Positions 7,920 to 15,764 of a stretch of DNA of 64,000 nt are shown in pieces. The stretch's first letter is position 1. The number at the start of each line of letters is the position of its first letter. The stretch lies in NCBI RefSeq assembly GCF_036059255.1, contig NZ_CP107947.1:372001-436000 (forward strand), in the 5' to 3' direction. The notes below the pieces were generated by a model. That model did not search any database. It saw nothing but the letters and a program-made list of their open reading frames with translations, and was not told the DNA's origin. Position numbers and translations under genes: made by a program. This DNA comes from Micromonospora sp. NBC_00389 (GTDB lineage: Bacteria; Actinomycetota; Actinomycetes; Mycobacteriales; Micromonosporaceae).

Positions 7920-8285
7920 TCAGGCTGCCAGCCGGACCGCGCCACGCACCTCGGACAGCCCACTGGCCGCCAGGCGCGCCTCGGCCTCGACCCGGAGCTC
8001 GGCGTCACGGGCGACGTCCTCCTTGCGCGGACGGCCACGGGGCCGCTTGCGCGGGACGACCGCGCCACGCTCGAAGATCTCGCCGCCCCAGACGCCCCAC
8101 GGCTCCGCTCGCTCCACCGCTCCGGCCAGGCACTCGACGCGCAACGGGCAGTCCCCGCAGAGCGACTTGGCCAGCTCGAGCTCGGCAGGCGAGTCGGAGA
8201 ACCACAGGTCGGGGTCGAACTTCCGGCAGGGCAGGTTCGCCTCCATCTCGACGCTCACGTCGAGGGGGGCCAACGCCAGACTCAT
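7920..8285 (-). CDS. whiB7: WhiB7 iron-sulfur transcription factor
   Basis: 121 aa from the ATG at 8285, with GAGAGAGGTG upstream. Four cysteines (20, 43, 46, 52) in the pattern C...CxxCxxxxxC hold the [4Fe-4S] cluster. GVWGGE at about 64-69 is the WhiB turn. KRPRGRPRK at about 80-88 is the AT-hook that distinguishes WhiB7 from other WhiB proteins. In mycobacteria and Streptomyces (WblC) this factor works with the primary sigma factor to switch on intrinsic antibiotic-resistance genes when translation is inhibited. The gene is preceded by a long leader with an upstream ORF and an attenuator, and sits next to uvrD2 as in mycobacteria. Confidence 0.95.
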   Translation of the reverse strand: MSLALAPLDVSVEMEANLPCRKFDPDLWFSDSPAELELAKSLCGDCPLRVECLAGAVERAEPWGVWGGEIFERGAVVPRKRPRGRPRKEDVARDAELRVEAEARLAASGLSEVRGAVRLAA

Positions 8286-8348
8286 CGCCCGGTCACCTCT
8301 CTCTCACTTCGATCTCGTGGATCGCATTCCGACGTACTTCGGCAGGGC

Positions 8349-8393
8349 AAAAAACTGAGGCCGCGGATCCCGGTATGCGGGTTCCGCGGCCTC
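8349..8393 (-). terminator. Transcription attenuator in the whiB7 leader
   Basis: On the minus strand an 11-bp perfect stem (8393-8383 with 8367-8357, TCCGCGGCCTC type) is followed at once by AG and six U residues (8354-8349). That is a textbook intrinsic terminator. It lies 63 nt before the whiB7 start and 22 nt after the stop of the upstream ORF. A second hairpin just upstream (8424-8402, stems CCGG/TCTGA) contains the upstream ORF's stop codon. Terminators in the same position are known to control whiB7 and wblC; here the sequence gives direct support. Confidence 0.92.
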
Positions 8394-8415
8394 GAAGTGA
8401 GCCGGTGTCTGATGG

Positions 8416-8664
8416 TCAGACCGGTCTACCTCGAGGTGGAACGCCGCGGACATCCATGCGCTTCTTGGCGCCCTGAATGCCCATGCCCGTGAAGCCACTG
8501 GTCCCCTCGACTCCGGTGGGTGCAACGGTCAGGTTCAGCTCGGCCTGAACCTGGTGCACCTGCGGAACCGACGGTCGTGCAGCCACAAGGGCCACCCGGA
8601 CAGCCGACAGCGGAGCGTGGACAGCTGGCATCGCCGCCAGACGCTCATAGGTGAAGATCTTCAC
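8416..8664 (-). CDS. 82-codon upstream ORF in the whiB7 leader
   Basis: GTG at 8664 with an excellent ribosome site (GGGAGGTGG, about 8 nt upstream). The product begins VKIFTYERLAAMPAVHAP and ends in a Pro/Arg-rich tail, VPPRGRPV. The stop codon falls inside a hairpin directly upstream of the attenuator. By analogy with whiB7/wblC of other actinobacteria, stalled or slowed translation of this ORF would remodel the RNA and let polymerase pass into whiB7. The peptide resembles no enzyme family I know. Its significance is probably its translation, though a functional peptide is not excluded. Confidence 0.8.
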   Translation of the reverse strand: MKIFTYERLAAMPAVHAPLSAVRVALVAARPSVPQVHQVQAELNLTVAPTGVEGTSGFTGMGIQGAKKRMDVRGVPPRGRPV

Positions 8665-8752
8665 GGGTGCCACCTCCCTCAACGTTCCTCGGATCGACTG
8701 GACCAACCCCCCGTGAGCAGCCGGAATGGCGCCGCTCGCGTGGTGTGTTCTG

Positions 8753-8782
8753 AGGCTATTCCTCGCGCCGGGGCGAGGGCAA
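8753..8782 (-). promoter_or_regulatory. Candidate whiB7 promoter
   Basis: On the minus strand TTGCCC (8782-8777) and TAGCCT (8758-8753) are 18 nt apart. The AT-rich stretch GTAAATTCG lies directly 5' of the -35 box. An AT-rich patch touching the -35 is the known signature of WhiB7-autoregulated promoters. The -35 overlaps the end of the uvrD2 surroundings, so whiB7 would have its own transcript with a leader of roughly 460 nt. Confidence 0.45.
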
Positions 8783-8788
8783 ACGAAT

Positions 8789-10954
8789 TTACGACGAGAT
8801 TTCGAAAGTTTTCTCCGGGCAGACATCGTCCACCCCCGCGCCCCCCACCAGCGCCAGCACCGACTCCCCATAGAGGCCCAACTTGCGGGGGCCGATACCA
8901 GCGATGGCGATCAACTCCTCCGGCCGGCCGGGCTTCCGCTCGGCCAGCGCGGTCAGCGTGGCGTCCGTGAAGATCACGTACGCCGGCACCTTCTGCGCCC
9001 CGGCCACCCGCTGACGCCACTCGCGCAGCCGTTCGTGCAGCTCATCGTCGATATCGGACGGGCAGGTGGGGCAGCGGCCCAGCTTCCGATCCGGGCCGGC
9101 GAGCAGGGTCGCGCCACAGATCCGGCAGGAGACGATCTGGGTGCGGCGCCGCTCGGGGCGGCGGGCCGGACCGGTGCTGGCGACGGCCCGCTCGGTCCCA
9201 CCGGAGCGGTCCAGTTGGGGGAGGAACCGCGACGGCCGCCGGGCCCGTCCGCCCGGCGAGCGTGCGGCGGCGTACGACAACCAGAGCCACTGCCGGGCGC
9301 GGGTGATCCCGACGTAGAGCAGCCGACGCTCCTCCTCGACCTGCTCGACGGTCTTGGCGTACGTGGTGGGCAGGGTGCCCTCGGCGAGGCCGACCAGGAA
9401 GACCGCGTCCCACTCCAACCCCTTGGCCGAGTGCAGCGAAGCCAGCGTCACCCCGTCCACCGTCGGCACGTGCTGCTGGGTGGCCCGGCGGGCCAGCTCC
9501 TCGGTGAAGTCGGTCAGGGTGACCGCGCGCTCCACCGAGGCCGCCTCGCCGATCGGCAGCACCTCGGGGGTGGCTGCGTACTCCTCGGCCAGCTGGACCA
9601 GCGCGGCCAGCGCCTCCCACCGCTCGCGGGCGGCGCCGCCGGCCGGGGGTGCGTCCGGGGCCCAGCCGACCGCGGTGAGCGCCTCGACGACGGCGGTCGG
9701 GAGCGGGGTCTCCCCCGGGATCGACCGGGTGGCGGCGCGCAGCGCGACCATCGCCTGGCGTACCTCGGTCCGTTCGAAGAACCGCTCCGCGCCCTGCACC
9801 ACGTACGGCACCTCGGCCTCGGTGAGCGCCTTCTCGTACGCCTCGGACTGCGCGTTGGTCCGGAACAGCACGGCGATCTCCTTCGCCGGCGTGCCCGAGT
9901 CGATCAACGTCCGGCAGCGGGTGGCCACCGCGGTCGCCTCGGCCGGCTCGTCGGTGAAGATCCGCAGGTCCGGCTCGGGACCGGCCGGGCGCTGCCCGCT
10001 CAACTCCAGGCGCAGCCGTGCCTCGGTGCCCCGGGCCTGGGAGATCACCGCGTTGGCCAGGCCGACCACCTGCGGGGTGGAGCGGTAGTCGCGGACCAGC
10101 CGGACCACGGTGGCTCCCCGGTGCCGGCGCGGGAAGTCGACCAGGTATCGGGAGGTCGCCCCGGTGAACGAGTAGATCGTCTGGCTGGCGTCGCCGACCA
10201 CGGTCAGGTCGTCCCGGCCGCCCAGCCAGGCGTCCAGCAACCGCTGCTGGAGCGGGTTGACGTCCTGGTACTCGTCGACCACGAAGTGCCGGTACTGGCT
10301 GCGGACCTGCTCGCCGACGTCCCGGTGCTCCTCGATGCCCCACACGGCGGCGCGCAGCATGTCCTCGAAGTCGATCACCCCGTTGGACCGCTTGAGCTGC
10401 TCGTACGCGGTGAACACGTCGGCCACCTTCGTCGGCTCATGCGGGGTGTCGCGCAACGCCCGGGCCGCCGCCACCACGTATTCCCCCGGCTCGACCAGCG
10501 ACGACTTGGCCCACTCGATCTCGCCGGCCAGGTCCCGTGCGGCGGCCCGGTCGGTACGCAGGCCGACCCGGGCGGCGGCGAGGGTGACCAGGCGCACCTT
10601 GCTGTCCAGTAGCTCGGGCATGGCCCGGCCGGCCAGCAGCCGGGGGGCGAAGTAGCGCACCTGGCGCAGTGCGGCGGCGTGGAACGTGCGCGCCTGGACA
10701 CCGCCCACCCCGAGCACCGTGAGACGACTCCGCAGCTCGGCGGCGGCCCGGGCGGTGAAGGTGACCGCGAGCACGTGCCGGGGGGAGATCTCGCCGGAGA
10801 GCGCCCGGTGGGCGATCCGGGAGGTGATCGCGCGGGTCTTACCGGTGCCGGCGCCGGCCAGGATGCAGACCGGCCCGGCGGGCGCGGTCACCGCGGAGCG
10901 TTGCTCAGGGTCCAGCCCGGCGAGCACGCGTTCCGACGCTGAGTGAACCACCAC
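8789..10954 (-). CDS. uvrD2: UvrD2-type superfamily 1 DNA helicase with zinc module and HRDC domain
   Basis: 721 aa from a GTG. The N-terminus has the Q motif and Walker A (LAGAGTGKT, about 32-40); DEYQDVNPLQQ is motif II; further SF1 motifs follow through VEEERRLLYVGITRARQ. After the motor come four cysteines (CRICGATL and CPTC) forming a zinc module. A C-terminal HRDC domain carries IAGIGPRKLGLYG. This order is diagnostic of mycobacterial UvrD2, a 3'-5' helicase with a tetracysteine and HRDC. It is divergent from mrx1 across 93 bp and lies upstream of whiB7 on the same strand. Confidence 0.93.
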   Translation of the reverse strand: MVVHSASERVLAGLDPEQRSAVTAPAGPVCILAGAGTGKTRAITSRIAHRALSGEISPRHVLAVTFTARAAAELRSRLTVLGVGGVQARTFHAAALRQVRYFAPRLLAGRAMPELLDSKVRLVTLAAARVGLRTDRAAARDLAGEIEWAKSSLVEPGEYVVAAARALRDTPHEPTKVADVFTAYEQLKRSNGVIDFEDMLRAAVWGIEEHRDVGEQVRSQYRHFVVDEYQDVNPLQQRLLDAWLGGRDDLTVVGDASQTIYSFTGATSRYLVDFPRRHRGATVVRLVRDYRSTPQVVGLANAVISQARGTEARLRLELSGQRPAGPEPDLRIFTDEPAEATAVATRCRTLIDSGTPAKEIAVLFRTNAQSEAYEKALTEAEVPYVVQGAERFFERTEVRQAMVALRAATRSIPGETPLPTAVVEALTAVGWAPDAPPAGGAARERWEALAALVQLAEEYAATPEVLPIGEAASVERAVTLTDFTEELARRATQQHVPTVDGVTLASLHSAKGLEWDAVFLVGLAEGTLPTTYAKTVEQVEEERRLLYVGITRARQWLWLSYAAARSPGGRARRPSRFLPQLDRSGGTERAVASTGPARRPERRRTQIVSCRICGATLLAGPDRKLGRCPTCPSDIDDELHERLREWRQRVAGAQKVPAYVIFTDATLTALAERKPGRPEELIAIAGIGPRKLGLYGESVLALVGGAGVDDVCPEKTFEISS

Positions 10955-11047
10955 AACCAGGAATCATCTCAGCTACCCCGGACGTTGCAGCGAACAGCCT
11001 CGGCTTGATCCGCAAGCCGCCGGCCGAAGGAGTTGGAGGATCCGACC

Positions 11048-11290
11048 ATGCTGACGATGTATTCCACCCCCTGGTGCGGCTACTGCCACCGGCTGAAGTC
11101 GCAGCTCGACCGGGAAGGCATCGGGTACGAGGTGGTCGACATCGAGCAGGACCCGAAGGCCGCGGACTTCGTGATGAGCGTCAACGGCGGCAACCAGACG
11201 GTGCCGACGCTGCGCTTCGCCGACGGCAGCGCCCTGACCAACCCCTCGATCAACCAGGTCAAGCAGCACCTGGCGGCCCTCACCGCCTGA
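11048..11290 (+). CDS. mrx1: Mycoredoxin 1
   Basis: 80 aa from the ATG at 11048 (GGAG-rich leader GTTGGAGGATCC). A single thioredoxin-fold glutaredoxin-like domain with the active site CGYC at Cys10-Cys13, the cis-Pro segment TVPTLRF, and a C-terminal helix. Mycoredoxins use mycothiol to reduce mixed disulfides of proteins, the actinobacterial counterpart of glutaredoxin. The mycothiol link is supported by mshB at 47060-47986. Its position beside uvrD2 and near nudC matches M. tuberculosis Rv3198A. Confidence 0.92.
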   Translation: MLTMYSTPWCGYCHRLKSQLDREGIGYEVVDIEQDPKAADFVMSVNGGNQTVPTLRFADGSALTNPSINQVKQHLAALTA

Positions 11291-11306
11291 CCGGTCGGCT
11301 CACCCT

Positions 11307-11342
11307 CGACGAGCGGCCGCCCCCTGGGGCGGCCGCTCGTCG
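11307..11342. terminator. Bidirectional hairpin terminator
   Basis: An approximately 16-bp stem (CGACGAGCGGCCGCCC with its complement, tight CTG loop) lies between the convergent mrx1 and MFS genes. Confidence 0.9.
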
Positions 11343-11355
11343 TGTCCGGTATCCG

Positions 11356-12645
11356 TCACCGCCCCGGCGGTCGGGTGCCGGCCACCTGCCGCTCGGCGTC
11401 CTCGGCCGGGCGCTGGGGTGCCGGAAGCGTCGGACGGCTCGGCGGCGTCGGCGGGCGGGCACCGGGCGGCGCGCTCAGGTGCCGGCCCCGCCAGAGGTAG
11501 CCGCCAGCGGCCATGGTGGCCACCCCGATCAGCGCGAACAGCGCCCGGTAGTCCAGGAACCCGACCAGCAGGGCGCCCGCGCCGATGGAGAACGCCTGCG
11601 GCCCGCTGATCACCGCCTCGGTGGCCGCGGCCACCCGGCCGACCAGCCCCGGCGGGGTACGTCGCTGAATCAGCGTGTGCAGGCCCACCATGGTCAGCGG
11701 GAGCGAGACGCCGGCCAGCAGCACCGCCGCGAACCCGAGCCGGAGATCGGGGTACGCGAGCGCGAGCGCGGCCGGCCCGAACAGGGCAACGCCGGTGGCC
11801 AACGTGCCGACCTCGCCGAGCCGGCGAATCAGCGCCGGCGAGCAGAGCCCACCGAGCAGCCCACCCACGCCCTGCACGGTGACCAGCACGCCCACGAACG
11901 CGGCGTCCCGGTTCAGCCCCTGGTCGACGTAGGCGAAGATGAGCGACTCGCTGAAGCCCATCACGAGCGACCCGAGTCCGTAGCCGAGCAGTGCCCGGCG
12001 CAGGGCCGGCTCACCGGCCAGGTGTCGCAGCCCGGCACCCAGTTCGGCCGGCCAGCGCAGCCGCACGGTCGGCGGCGCCGGGTGCGGGGTGGGCAGCGCG
12101 GTCACCACCGCCGCTGCGGTCAGGAAGCCGACCATGCCGATTCCGGCCAGCGCCCATCCGCCGATCGCCGCGTAGAGCGCCGCGCCGGCCAGCGGGCCGA
12201 TCAGCCGCAGCCCCTGTCGTACGGTCTGCAGCACGCCGTTCGCCTCGGCCAGCAACTCCACCGGGACCAACTGCCGGATCAGCCCGCTGAGTGCCGCGCT
12301 GAGCGTGATGTGGGACAGGCCGTACAGGGCCGCCACCAGGTAGACGAGCCAGACGTCGCCCGCGTCCCGGACGATGAACAACGGGGTGAGCAGCGCCGCG
12401 GTGACCAGGTTCGCGGCCACGAAGAAGGGCCGGCGCGGGTAGCGGTCGACGAACCAGCCGACCAGCGGCGCCAGCGTCATCGGTGCGATGACGGCGAAGA
12501 TCGTTGCGCCGGCGAGCCCGTCGGAGCCGGTCAGGTCCTTGACCCAGATGGCCAGTGCGAGCAGCAGGATCGACTCGGCGGTCATGCTGGCCAGCAGGCC
12601 GCCAAAGAGCAGGCGGAAGTCGGGTCGGCGCAGGACGGTGCGCAT
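11356..12645 (-). CDS. MFS transporter, drug-efflux-like
   Basis: 429 aa from the ATG at 12645, with GGAGG 7 nt upstream; readings further upstream have no ribosome site. About twelve hydrophobic helices can be followed, with the loop 2-3 motif VDRYPRRPFF. The N-terminus MRTVLRRPDFRLLFGGLLAS is typical of the MFS_3/enterobactin-exporter-like group. The last 45 residues are a Pro/Arg-rich cytoplasmic tail. Substrate is unknown; efflux of a small hydrophobic compound is likely. It is divergent from an XRE regulator, which could control it. Confidence 0.85.
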   Translation of the reverse strand: MRTVLRRPDFRLLFGGLLASMTAESILLLALAIWVKDLTGSDGLAGATIFAVIAPMTLAPLVGWFVDRYPRRPFFVAANLVTAALLTPLFIVRDAGDVWLVYLVAALYGLSHITLSAALSGLIRQLVPVELLAEANGVLQTVRQGLRLIGPLAGAALYAAIGGWALAGIGMVGFLTAAAVVTALPTPHPAPPTVRLRWPAELGAGLRHLAGEPALRRALLGYGLGSLVMGFSESLIFAYVDQGLNRDAAFVGVLVTVQGVGGLLGGLCSPALIRRLGEVGTLATGVALFGPAALALAYPDLRLGFAAVLLAGVSLPLTMVGLHTLIQRRTPPGLVGRVAAATEAVISGPQAFSIGAGALLVGFLDYRALFALIGVATMAAGGYLWRGRHLSAPPGARPPTPPSRPTLPAPQRPAEDAERQVAGTRPPGR

Positions 12646-12679
12646 GGGTCCCTCCGGCGGGATGGCGTGCTCGGGTAGG

Positions 12680-12741
12680 CGTGGTCGACGGGCCGCGACC
12701 ACGGGTCCGCCGTGATTCGGCGTACCCGTGGTCGTCTTTTT
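12680..12741 (+). terminator. Terminator with a competing upstream hairpin
   Basis: CGACCACGGGT (12696-12706) pairs with ACCCGTGGTCG (12724-12734) and is followed by TCTTTTT, an intrinsic terminator reading rightward. The same left arm can instead pair with CGTGGTCG at 12680-12687, an 8-bp alternative stem. No + strand gene ends here; it lies in the divergent region between the MFS and XRE genes, upstream of the candidate XRE promoter. Confidence 0.75.
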
Positions 12742-12792
12742 CTGCAAGACACGCCCCCGCCGGAACCTCCGACGCCGGCCGCGCCGTCCATA

Positions 12793-12821
12793 CTGACCGT
12801 GGGGGGCGAATTTCATACAGT
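12793..12821 (+). promoter_or_regulatory. Candidate promoter of the XRE regulator
   Basis: CTGACC (12793-12798) and TACAGT (12816-12821) are separated by 17 nt, a reasonable sigma-70-type pair about 41 nt before the GTG start. Confidence 0.4.
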
Positions 12822-12861
12822 TACCGTTGCGTCTGCAGCGGTCGACGGGAAAGAGGACACT

Positions 12862-13842
12862 GTGCCTCCTGCCGCACCCAGCCCGATCCTGCGTCGTCGC
12901 CGGTTGGGCGTAGAGCTGCGCCGCCTGCGCGAGGCCGCGGGCCTCACCGGCGATCAGGTCATCGAGCGGATCGGCTGGGCCTCCGCGTCCAAACTGTCCC
13001 GTCTGGAAAACGGCCGCAGCCGACCGGACCCACAGGATGTCGGCGACCTGCTCGACCTCTACGGCGCCGACGAGGCACTGCACGAGGAGCTGCTCGGGAT
13101 CACCGGCGAGGCCGGTGACATGCGGGGCTGGTTGAAGAACTTCCCGGTGATGACGCAGCAGCAGCGCAGCTGGGCCGAGTTGGAGGCGGGCTGCGCCGAG
13201 ATCTCCGAGTACAACCCGGTGCTGGTGCCGGGTCTACTTCAGACCCCCGGGTACGCCCAGGTCCGGATCGTCTCGGCCCGTCAGGTGGGTGAGGGCGCCG
13301 GCGAGCCAACCCCTGGCGAGGAGCCGGAGACCGAGGTGCAGGCGCGGCTGGCCCGCCAGTCGCTGCTGACCCGGGAGCCCGACGCGCCGCGCTACACGGC
13401 GGTGTTGGAGGAGGCGGCCCTCGGCCGCCGGGCCGGGCCGCCCGAGGTGCTGCACGAGCAACTACTTCAGCTCTGCGAGCTGGCCCTGCTACCCAACGTG
13501 ACGCTGCACGTGTTGCTTCGTGACACTCAGATCGGTAATTGGTACCTTCCGCCGACCGCGTTCTCCCTCTACCGGTTCGCCGATCCGCTCGATCCGGAGA
13601 CGCTGGCCATCGAAGGGGGGTTCACCGACGTCATGTCGACCGAGGCAATCGCACTAAATCGCTATAAAGTAGTGTTCGAGTGGCTATGCACGGCGGCACT
13701 GAACGCCTCGGACACCCTCTCCTGGCTGATCGAGGCGACGGGACGGCTGACCGAGGCGGCGCCCCCATCCACAGTGGCGTTCGGGCCGGCAACGGCGCCG
13801 ACCCAACGCCGCCGGGCTTCGGGGCGGCTGACGGAACGGTGA
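12862..13842 (+). CDS. XRE-family regulator with DUF5753 domain
   Basis: 326 aa from the GTG at 12862 with AGAGGA upstream. The N-terminal helix-turn-helix (RRLGVELRRLREAAGLTGDQ ... SKLSRLENGR) covers about residues 10-65. The rest, including EYNPVLVPGLLQTPGYA and a conserved NVTLHVL core, is the DUF5753 ligand/partner domain. Such proteins are abundant in filamentous actinobacteria (WhiJ-like), are encoded beside a small DUF397 protein, and act as developmental or antibiotic-production switches. Here the DUF397 gene follows after 74 bp. Confidence 0.9.
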   Translation: MPPAAPSPILRRRRLGVELRRLREAAGLTGDQVIERIGWASASKLSRLENGRSRPDPQDVGDLLDLYGADEALHEELLGITGEAGDMRGWLKNFPVMTQQQRSWAELEAGCAEISEYNPVLVPGLLQTPGYAQVRIVSARQVGEGAGEPTPGEEPETEVQARLARQSLLTREPDAPRYTAVLEEAALGRRAGPPEVLHEQLLQLCELALLPNVTLHVLLRDTQIGNWYLPPTAFSLYRFADPLDPETLAIEGGFTDVMSTEAIALNRYKVVFEWLCTAALNASDTLSWLIEATGRLTEAAPPSTVAFGPATAPTQRRRASGRLTER

Positions 13843-13916
13843 TCCACGGGGGACCCTCCGTCGGGGCGTGCGGCACCACTCGTCCCATCGGAGCGGTTCA
13901 CATCAGGAGTGGAACC

Positions 13917-14156
13917 ATGAACGACATCCGCAACACACCGTCCGTTCCCGCCTTCGACCTGGCGGATGCCCCGTGGCGTACCAGCACCCGTAGCCAGACC
14001 TCCAACTGTGTGGAGGTCGCCCCGCTGGGCACCGGCCCGTCGGCTGTCGCGCTGCGCGACAGCAAGGACCGGGGCGGCCCGGTGCTGCTGTTCAACCGGG
14101 CGGGATGGCTCGGCTTCATCTCCGGAGCGAAGAAGGGCCAGTTCGATCTGAACTGA
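13917..14156 (+). CDS. DUF397 small protein, partner of the XRE regulator
   Basis: 79 aa from the ATG at 13917 (CAGGAGTGG ribosome site). The conserved pattern WRTSTRSQTSNCVEVAPL ... VALRDSKDRGGPVLLF ... GWLGFI is that of DUF397. These proteins usually work with an adjacent XRE/DUF5753 repressor, relieving it or changing its binding. The pair with 12862-13842 is transcribed together and ends at a clear terminator. Confidence 0.92.
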   Translation: MNDIRNTPSVPAFDLADAPWRTSTRSQTSNCVEVAPLGTGPSAVALRDSKDRGGPVLLFNRAGWLGFISGAKKGQFDLN

Positions 14157-14171
14157 TCCGGTGATCGGACG

Positions 14172-14209
14172 GGGCCGTCGGCGCACTGCCGGCGGCCCTG
14201 TCGCTTTTT
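14172..14209 (+). terminator. Intrinsic terminator of the XRE-DUF397 unit
   Basis: An 11-bp stem (14172-14182 with 14188-14198, one G-U pair), a 5-nt loop, and a TTTTT run at 14205-14209. Confidence 0.88.
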
Positions 14210-14368
14210 CCGGCTGCCGACCCCGCTGACCAGCCATCCGCCGATCAGCCGAGGCTCGAGACCAATAGGTGCGTTTCAGTTGCCGAGACGAACACGCGGC
14301 GTAACATGGCCGACGAGTACGTGGAACTTCCATTCTGGCTCATCGTCGCGGTTCATCCGGAGACCCTT

Positions 14369-14644
14369 ATGCGGTTCCTGATAGTTCGCACCGACATCCG
14401 CGCCGTCGCTGACGGGGACATCGCCGCCGCCTGGGCCGACGGCCACCGACTCCGCGACGAGACGACCACCCCAGAGCCGCGCCGGCAGACCGTACACGCC
14501 GACGATCTGGACGCGGCGCTGCTGCTGGCCCGAGCCCTGGCCACGGTCGGCGCGGTCCGCGCAGGCAAGCAACGGGTCAAGGTCCTGCCCCTCGGCGAGC
14601 CCCGGCCCACCTTCCGACACCGACCGGGTCGCACCGGCACCTGA
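14369..14644 (+). CDS. Hypothetical protein, 91 aa
   Basis: I do not recognise a family. The ATG at 14369 has a GGAG site 6 nt upstream; an earlier in-frame ATG at 14306 has none. The protein opens MRFLIVRTDIRAVADGDIAA, a probable beta strand and helix, then a polar middle. Next comes an Ala/Leu-rich helix (DDLDAALLLARALATVGAV), and the C-terminus is basic (RPTFRHRPGRTGT). It has no cysteines or transmembrane segment. It stands alone, bounded by terminators on both sides and convergent with nudC. Confidence 0.55.
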   Translation: MRFLIVRTDIRAVADGDIAAAWADGHRLRDETTTPEPRRQTVHADDLDAALLLARALATVGAVRAGKQRVKVLPLGEPRPTFRHRPGRTGT

Positions 14645-14656
14645 CCAAACAGACGT

Positions 14657-14763
14657 CCGTCGTGGTCGGATCGGCTCCCCCGCCGCGTTTCTCGCCCTAG
14701 CCGACCACGACGGCCCGTGTTCCCGGCCCGTGACCGCCGCGGCAACGACGGCCACGGGCCGGG
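14657..14763. terminator. Two inverted repeats between convergent genes
   Basis: A 13-bp inverted repeat (14657-14669 with 14701-14713, CCGTCGTGGTCGG) is followed by an 11-bp one (CCCGGCCCGTG, 14722-14732 with 14753-14763). The second ends 8 bp from the nudC stop codon. They probably terminate transcription from both sides. Confidence 0.65.
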
Positions 14764-14770
14764 ACCGTGC

Positions 14771-15730
14771 TCACTGGTCGACGTCCACCCAGCCGTCCAG
14801 CCAACGGTGGATGAGGAACAACGCGATCGACGACGGCGGCGGCAGGATCAGCTGGGCCCCGTCACCCACGTCCACGGTCCGCCCGGCCAGCGCCGCCCCG
14901 ATGTCCCGACGGGAGAACCACCGGGCGTACGCGATCTCGGACGGGTCGACCCGCACCGGGTCGGCCGGGTCGGCGGTGGCCAGGAAGCCCAGCATCAGCG
15001 AGCCGGGGAACGGCCAGGCCTGGCTACCCACGTACCGAATGCGCTCGACCCCGATGCTCACCTCCTCGCGGACTTCGCGCAGCACGGCAGCCTCCGCCGA
15101 CTCCCCCGGCTCGACGTAGCCGGCCAGGCAGGAGTAGCGCCGACCGCCCGGGGTGCCCGGCCAGCCGGCGTTGTTGCCCAGCAGGCAGCGCCCGTCCGGG
15201 CCGTCGACACCGTCGTGCACCAGCACGATCATCGCCGGGTCGGTACGCGGCCAGACCCGCCCGCCGTTGCGGTCCACCCGGGACCAACCGGCCTCGTCCA
15301 TCGCGGTCGGCGCTCCGGTGGCCGCCGAGTAGCCGTGCCGGGTGTGCCAGTTGACCAGCGCCAGCGCGGTGGTGAAGATGCCGGCCTCCCGGTCGGCGAG
15401 CAGATGACCCACCTCGCGCAGGTTGACCGCCCGGGTGCCCGGCAACGCCGGCAGCGGCGTGTCGACCGCGAAGACCGGCACCCCGTCCGGCTCGACACCG
15501 AGGAACATCGCCACCGACTCGGACCCGACCGGCACGTCGGCCGCCCCGAACAGCACCAGCGACGGAGGCGACCCGTTGGTACGGGCCAGCGTCCGCCCCT
15601 CGTTGGTCGAGTCGAGCAGCAGCACCCGGGCCCGTAGCCACGCCTCGGTCAGCCACAGCGAGTCGCCCCGCCGGTGGGCGGCCCGGTCCAGCGTGGACCG
15701 GGCCAGCGGTGGCTCCGTCTCCCCACTCAC
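14771..15730 (-). CDS. nudC: NudC-type NAD(H)/NAD-cap Nudix hydrolase, zinc ribbon degenerate
   Basis: 319 aa. The Nudix box GYVEPGESAEAAVLREVREE lies at about 204-223. The NudC-specific signature SQAWPFPGS lies at about 236-244 (consensus SQPWPFPxS, with Pro changed to Ala). Such enzymes split NADH to NMNH and AMP and can remove NAD caps from RNA. The zinc ribbon cysteines expected at about 135/138 and 153/156 are replaced (GYSAATGAPT, RVDRNGG), so no zinc site can form. Otherwise the fold looks intact. Position beside mrx1/uvrD2 matches Rv3199c. Confidence 0.9.
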   Translation of the reverse strand: MSGETEPPLARSTLDRAAHRRGDSLWLTEAWLRARVLLLDSTNEGRTLARTNGSPPSLVLFGAADVPVGSESVAMFLGVEPDGVPVFAVDTPLPALPGTRAVNLREVGHLLADREAGIFTTALALVNWHTRHGYSAATGAPTAMDEAGWSRVDRNGGRVWPRTDPAMIVLVHDGVDGPDGRCLLGNNAGWPGTPGGRRYSCLAGYVEPGESAEAAVLREVREEVSIGVERIRYVGSQAWPFPGSLMLGFLATADPADPVRVDPSEIAYARWFSRRDIGAALAGRTVDVGDGAQLILPPPSSIALFLIHRWLDGWVDVDQ

Positions 15731-15764
15731 GGCGCGCCCTCCCCCGCCGGCGCGGCCGCCCGGC

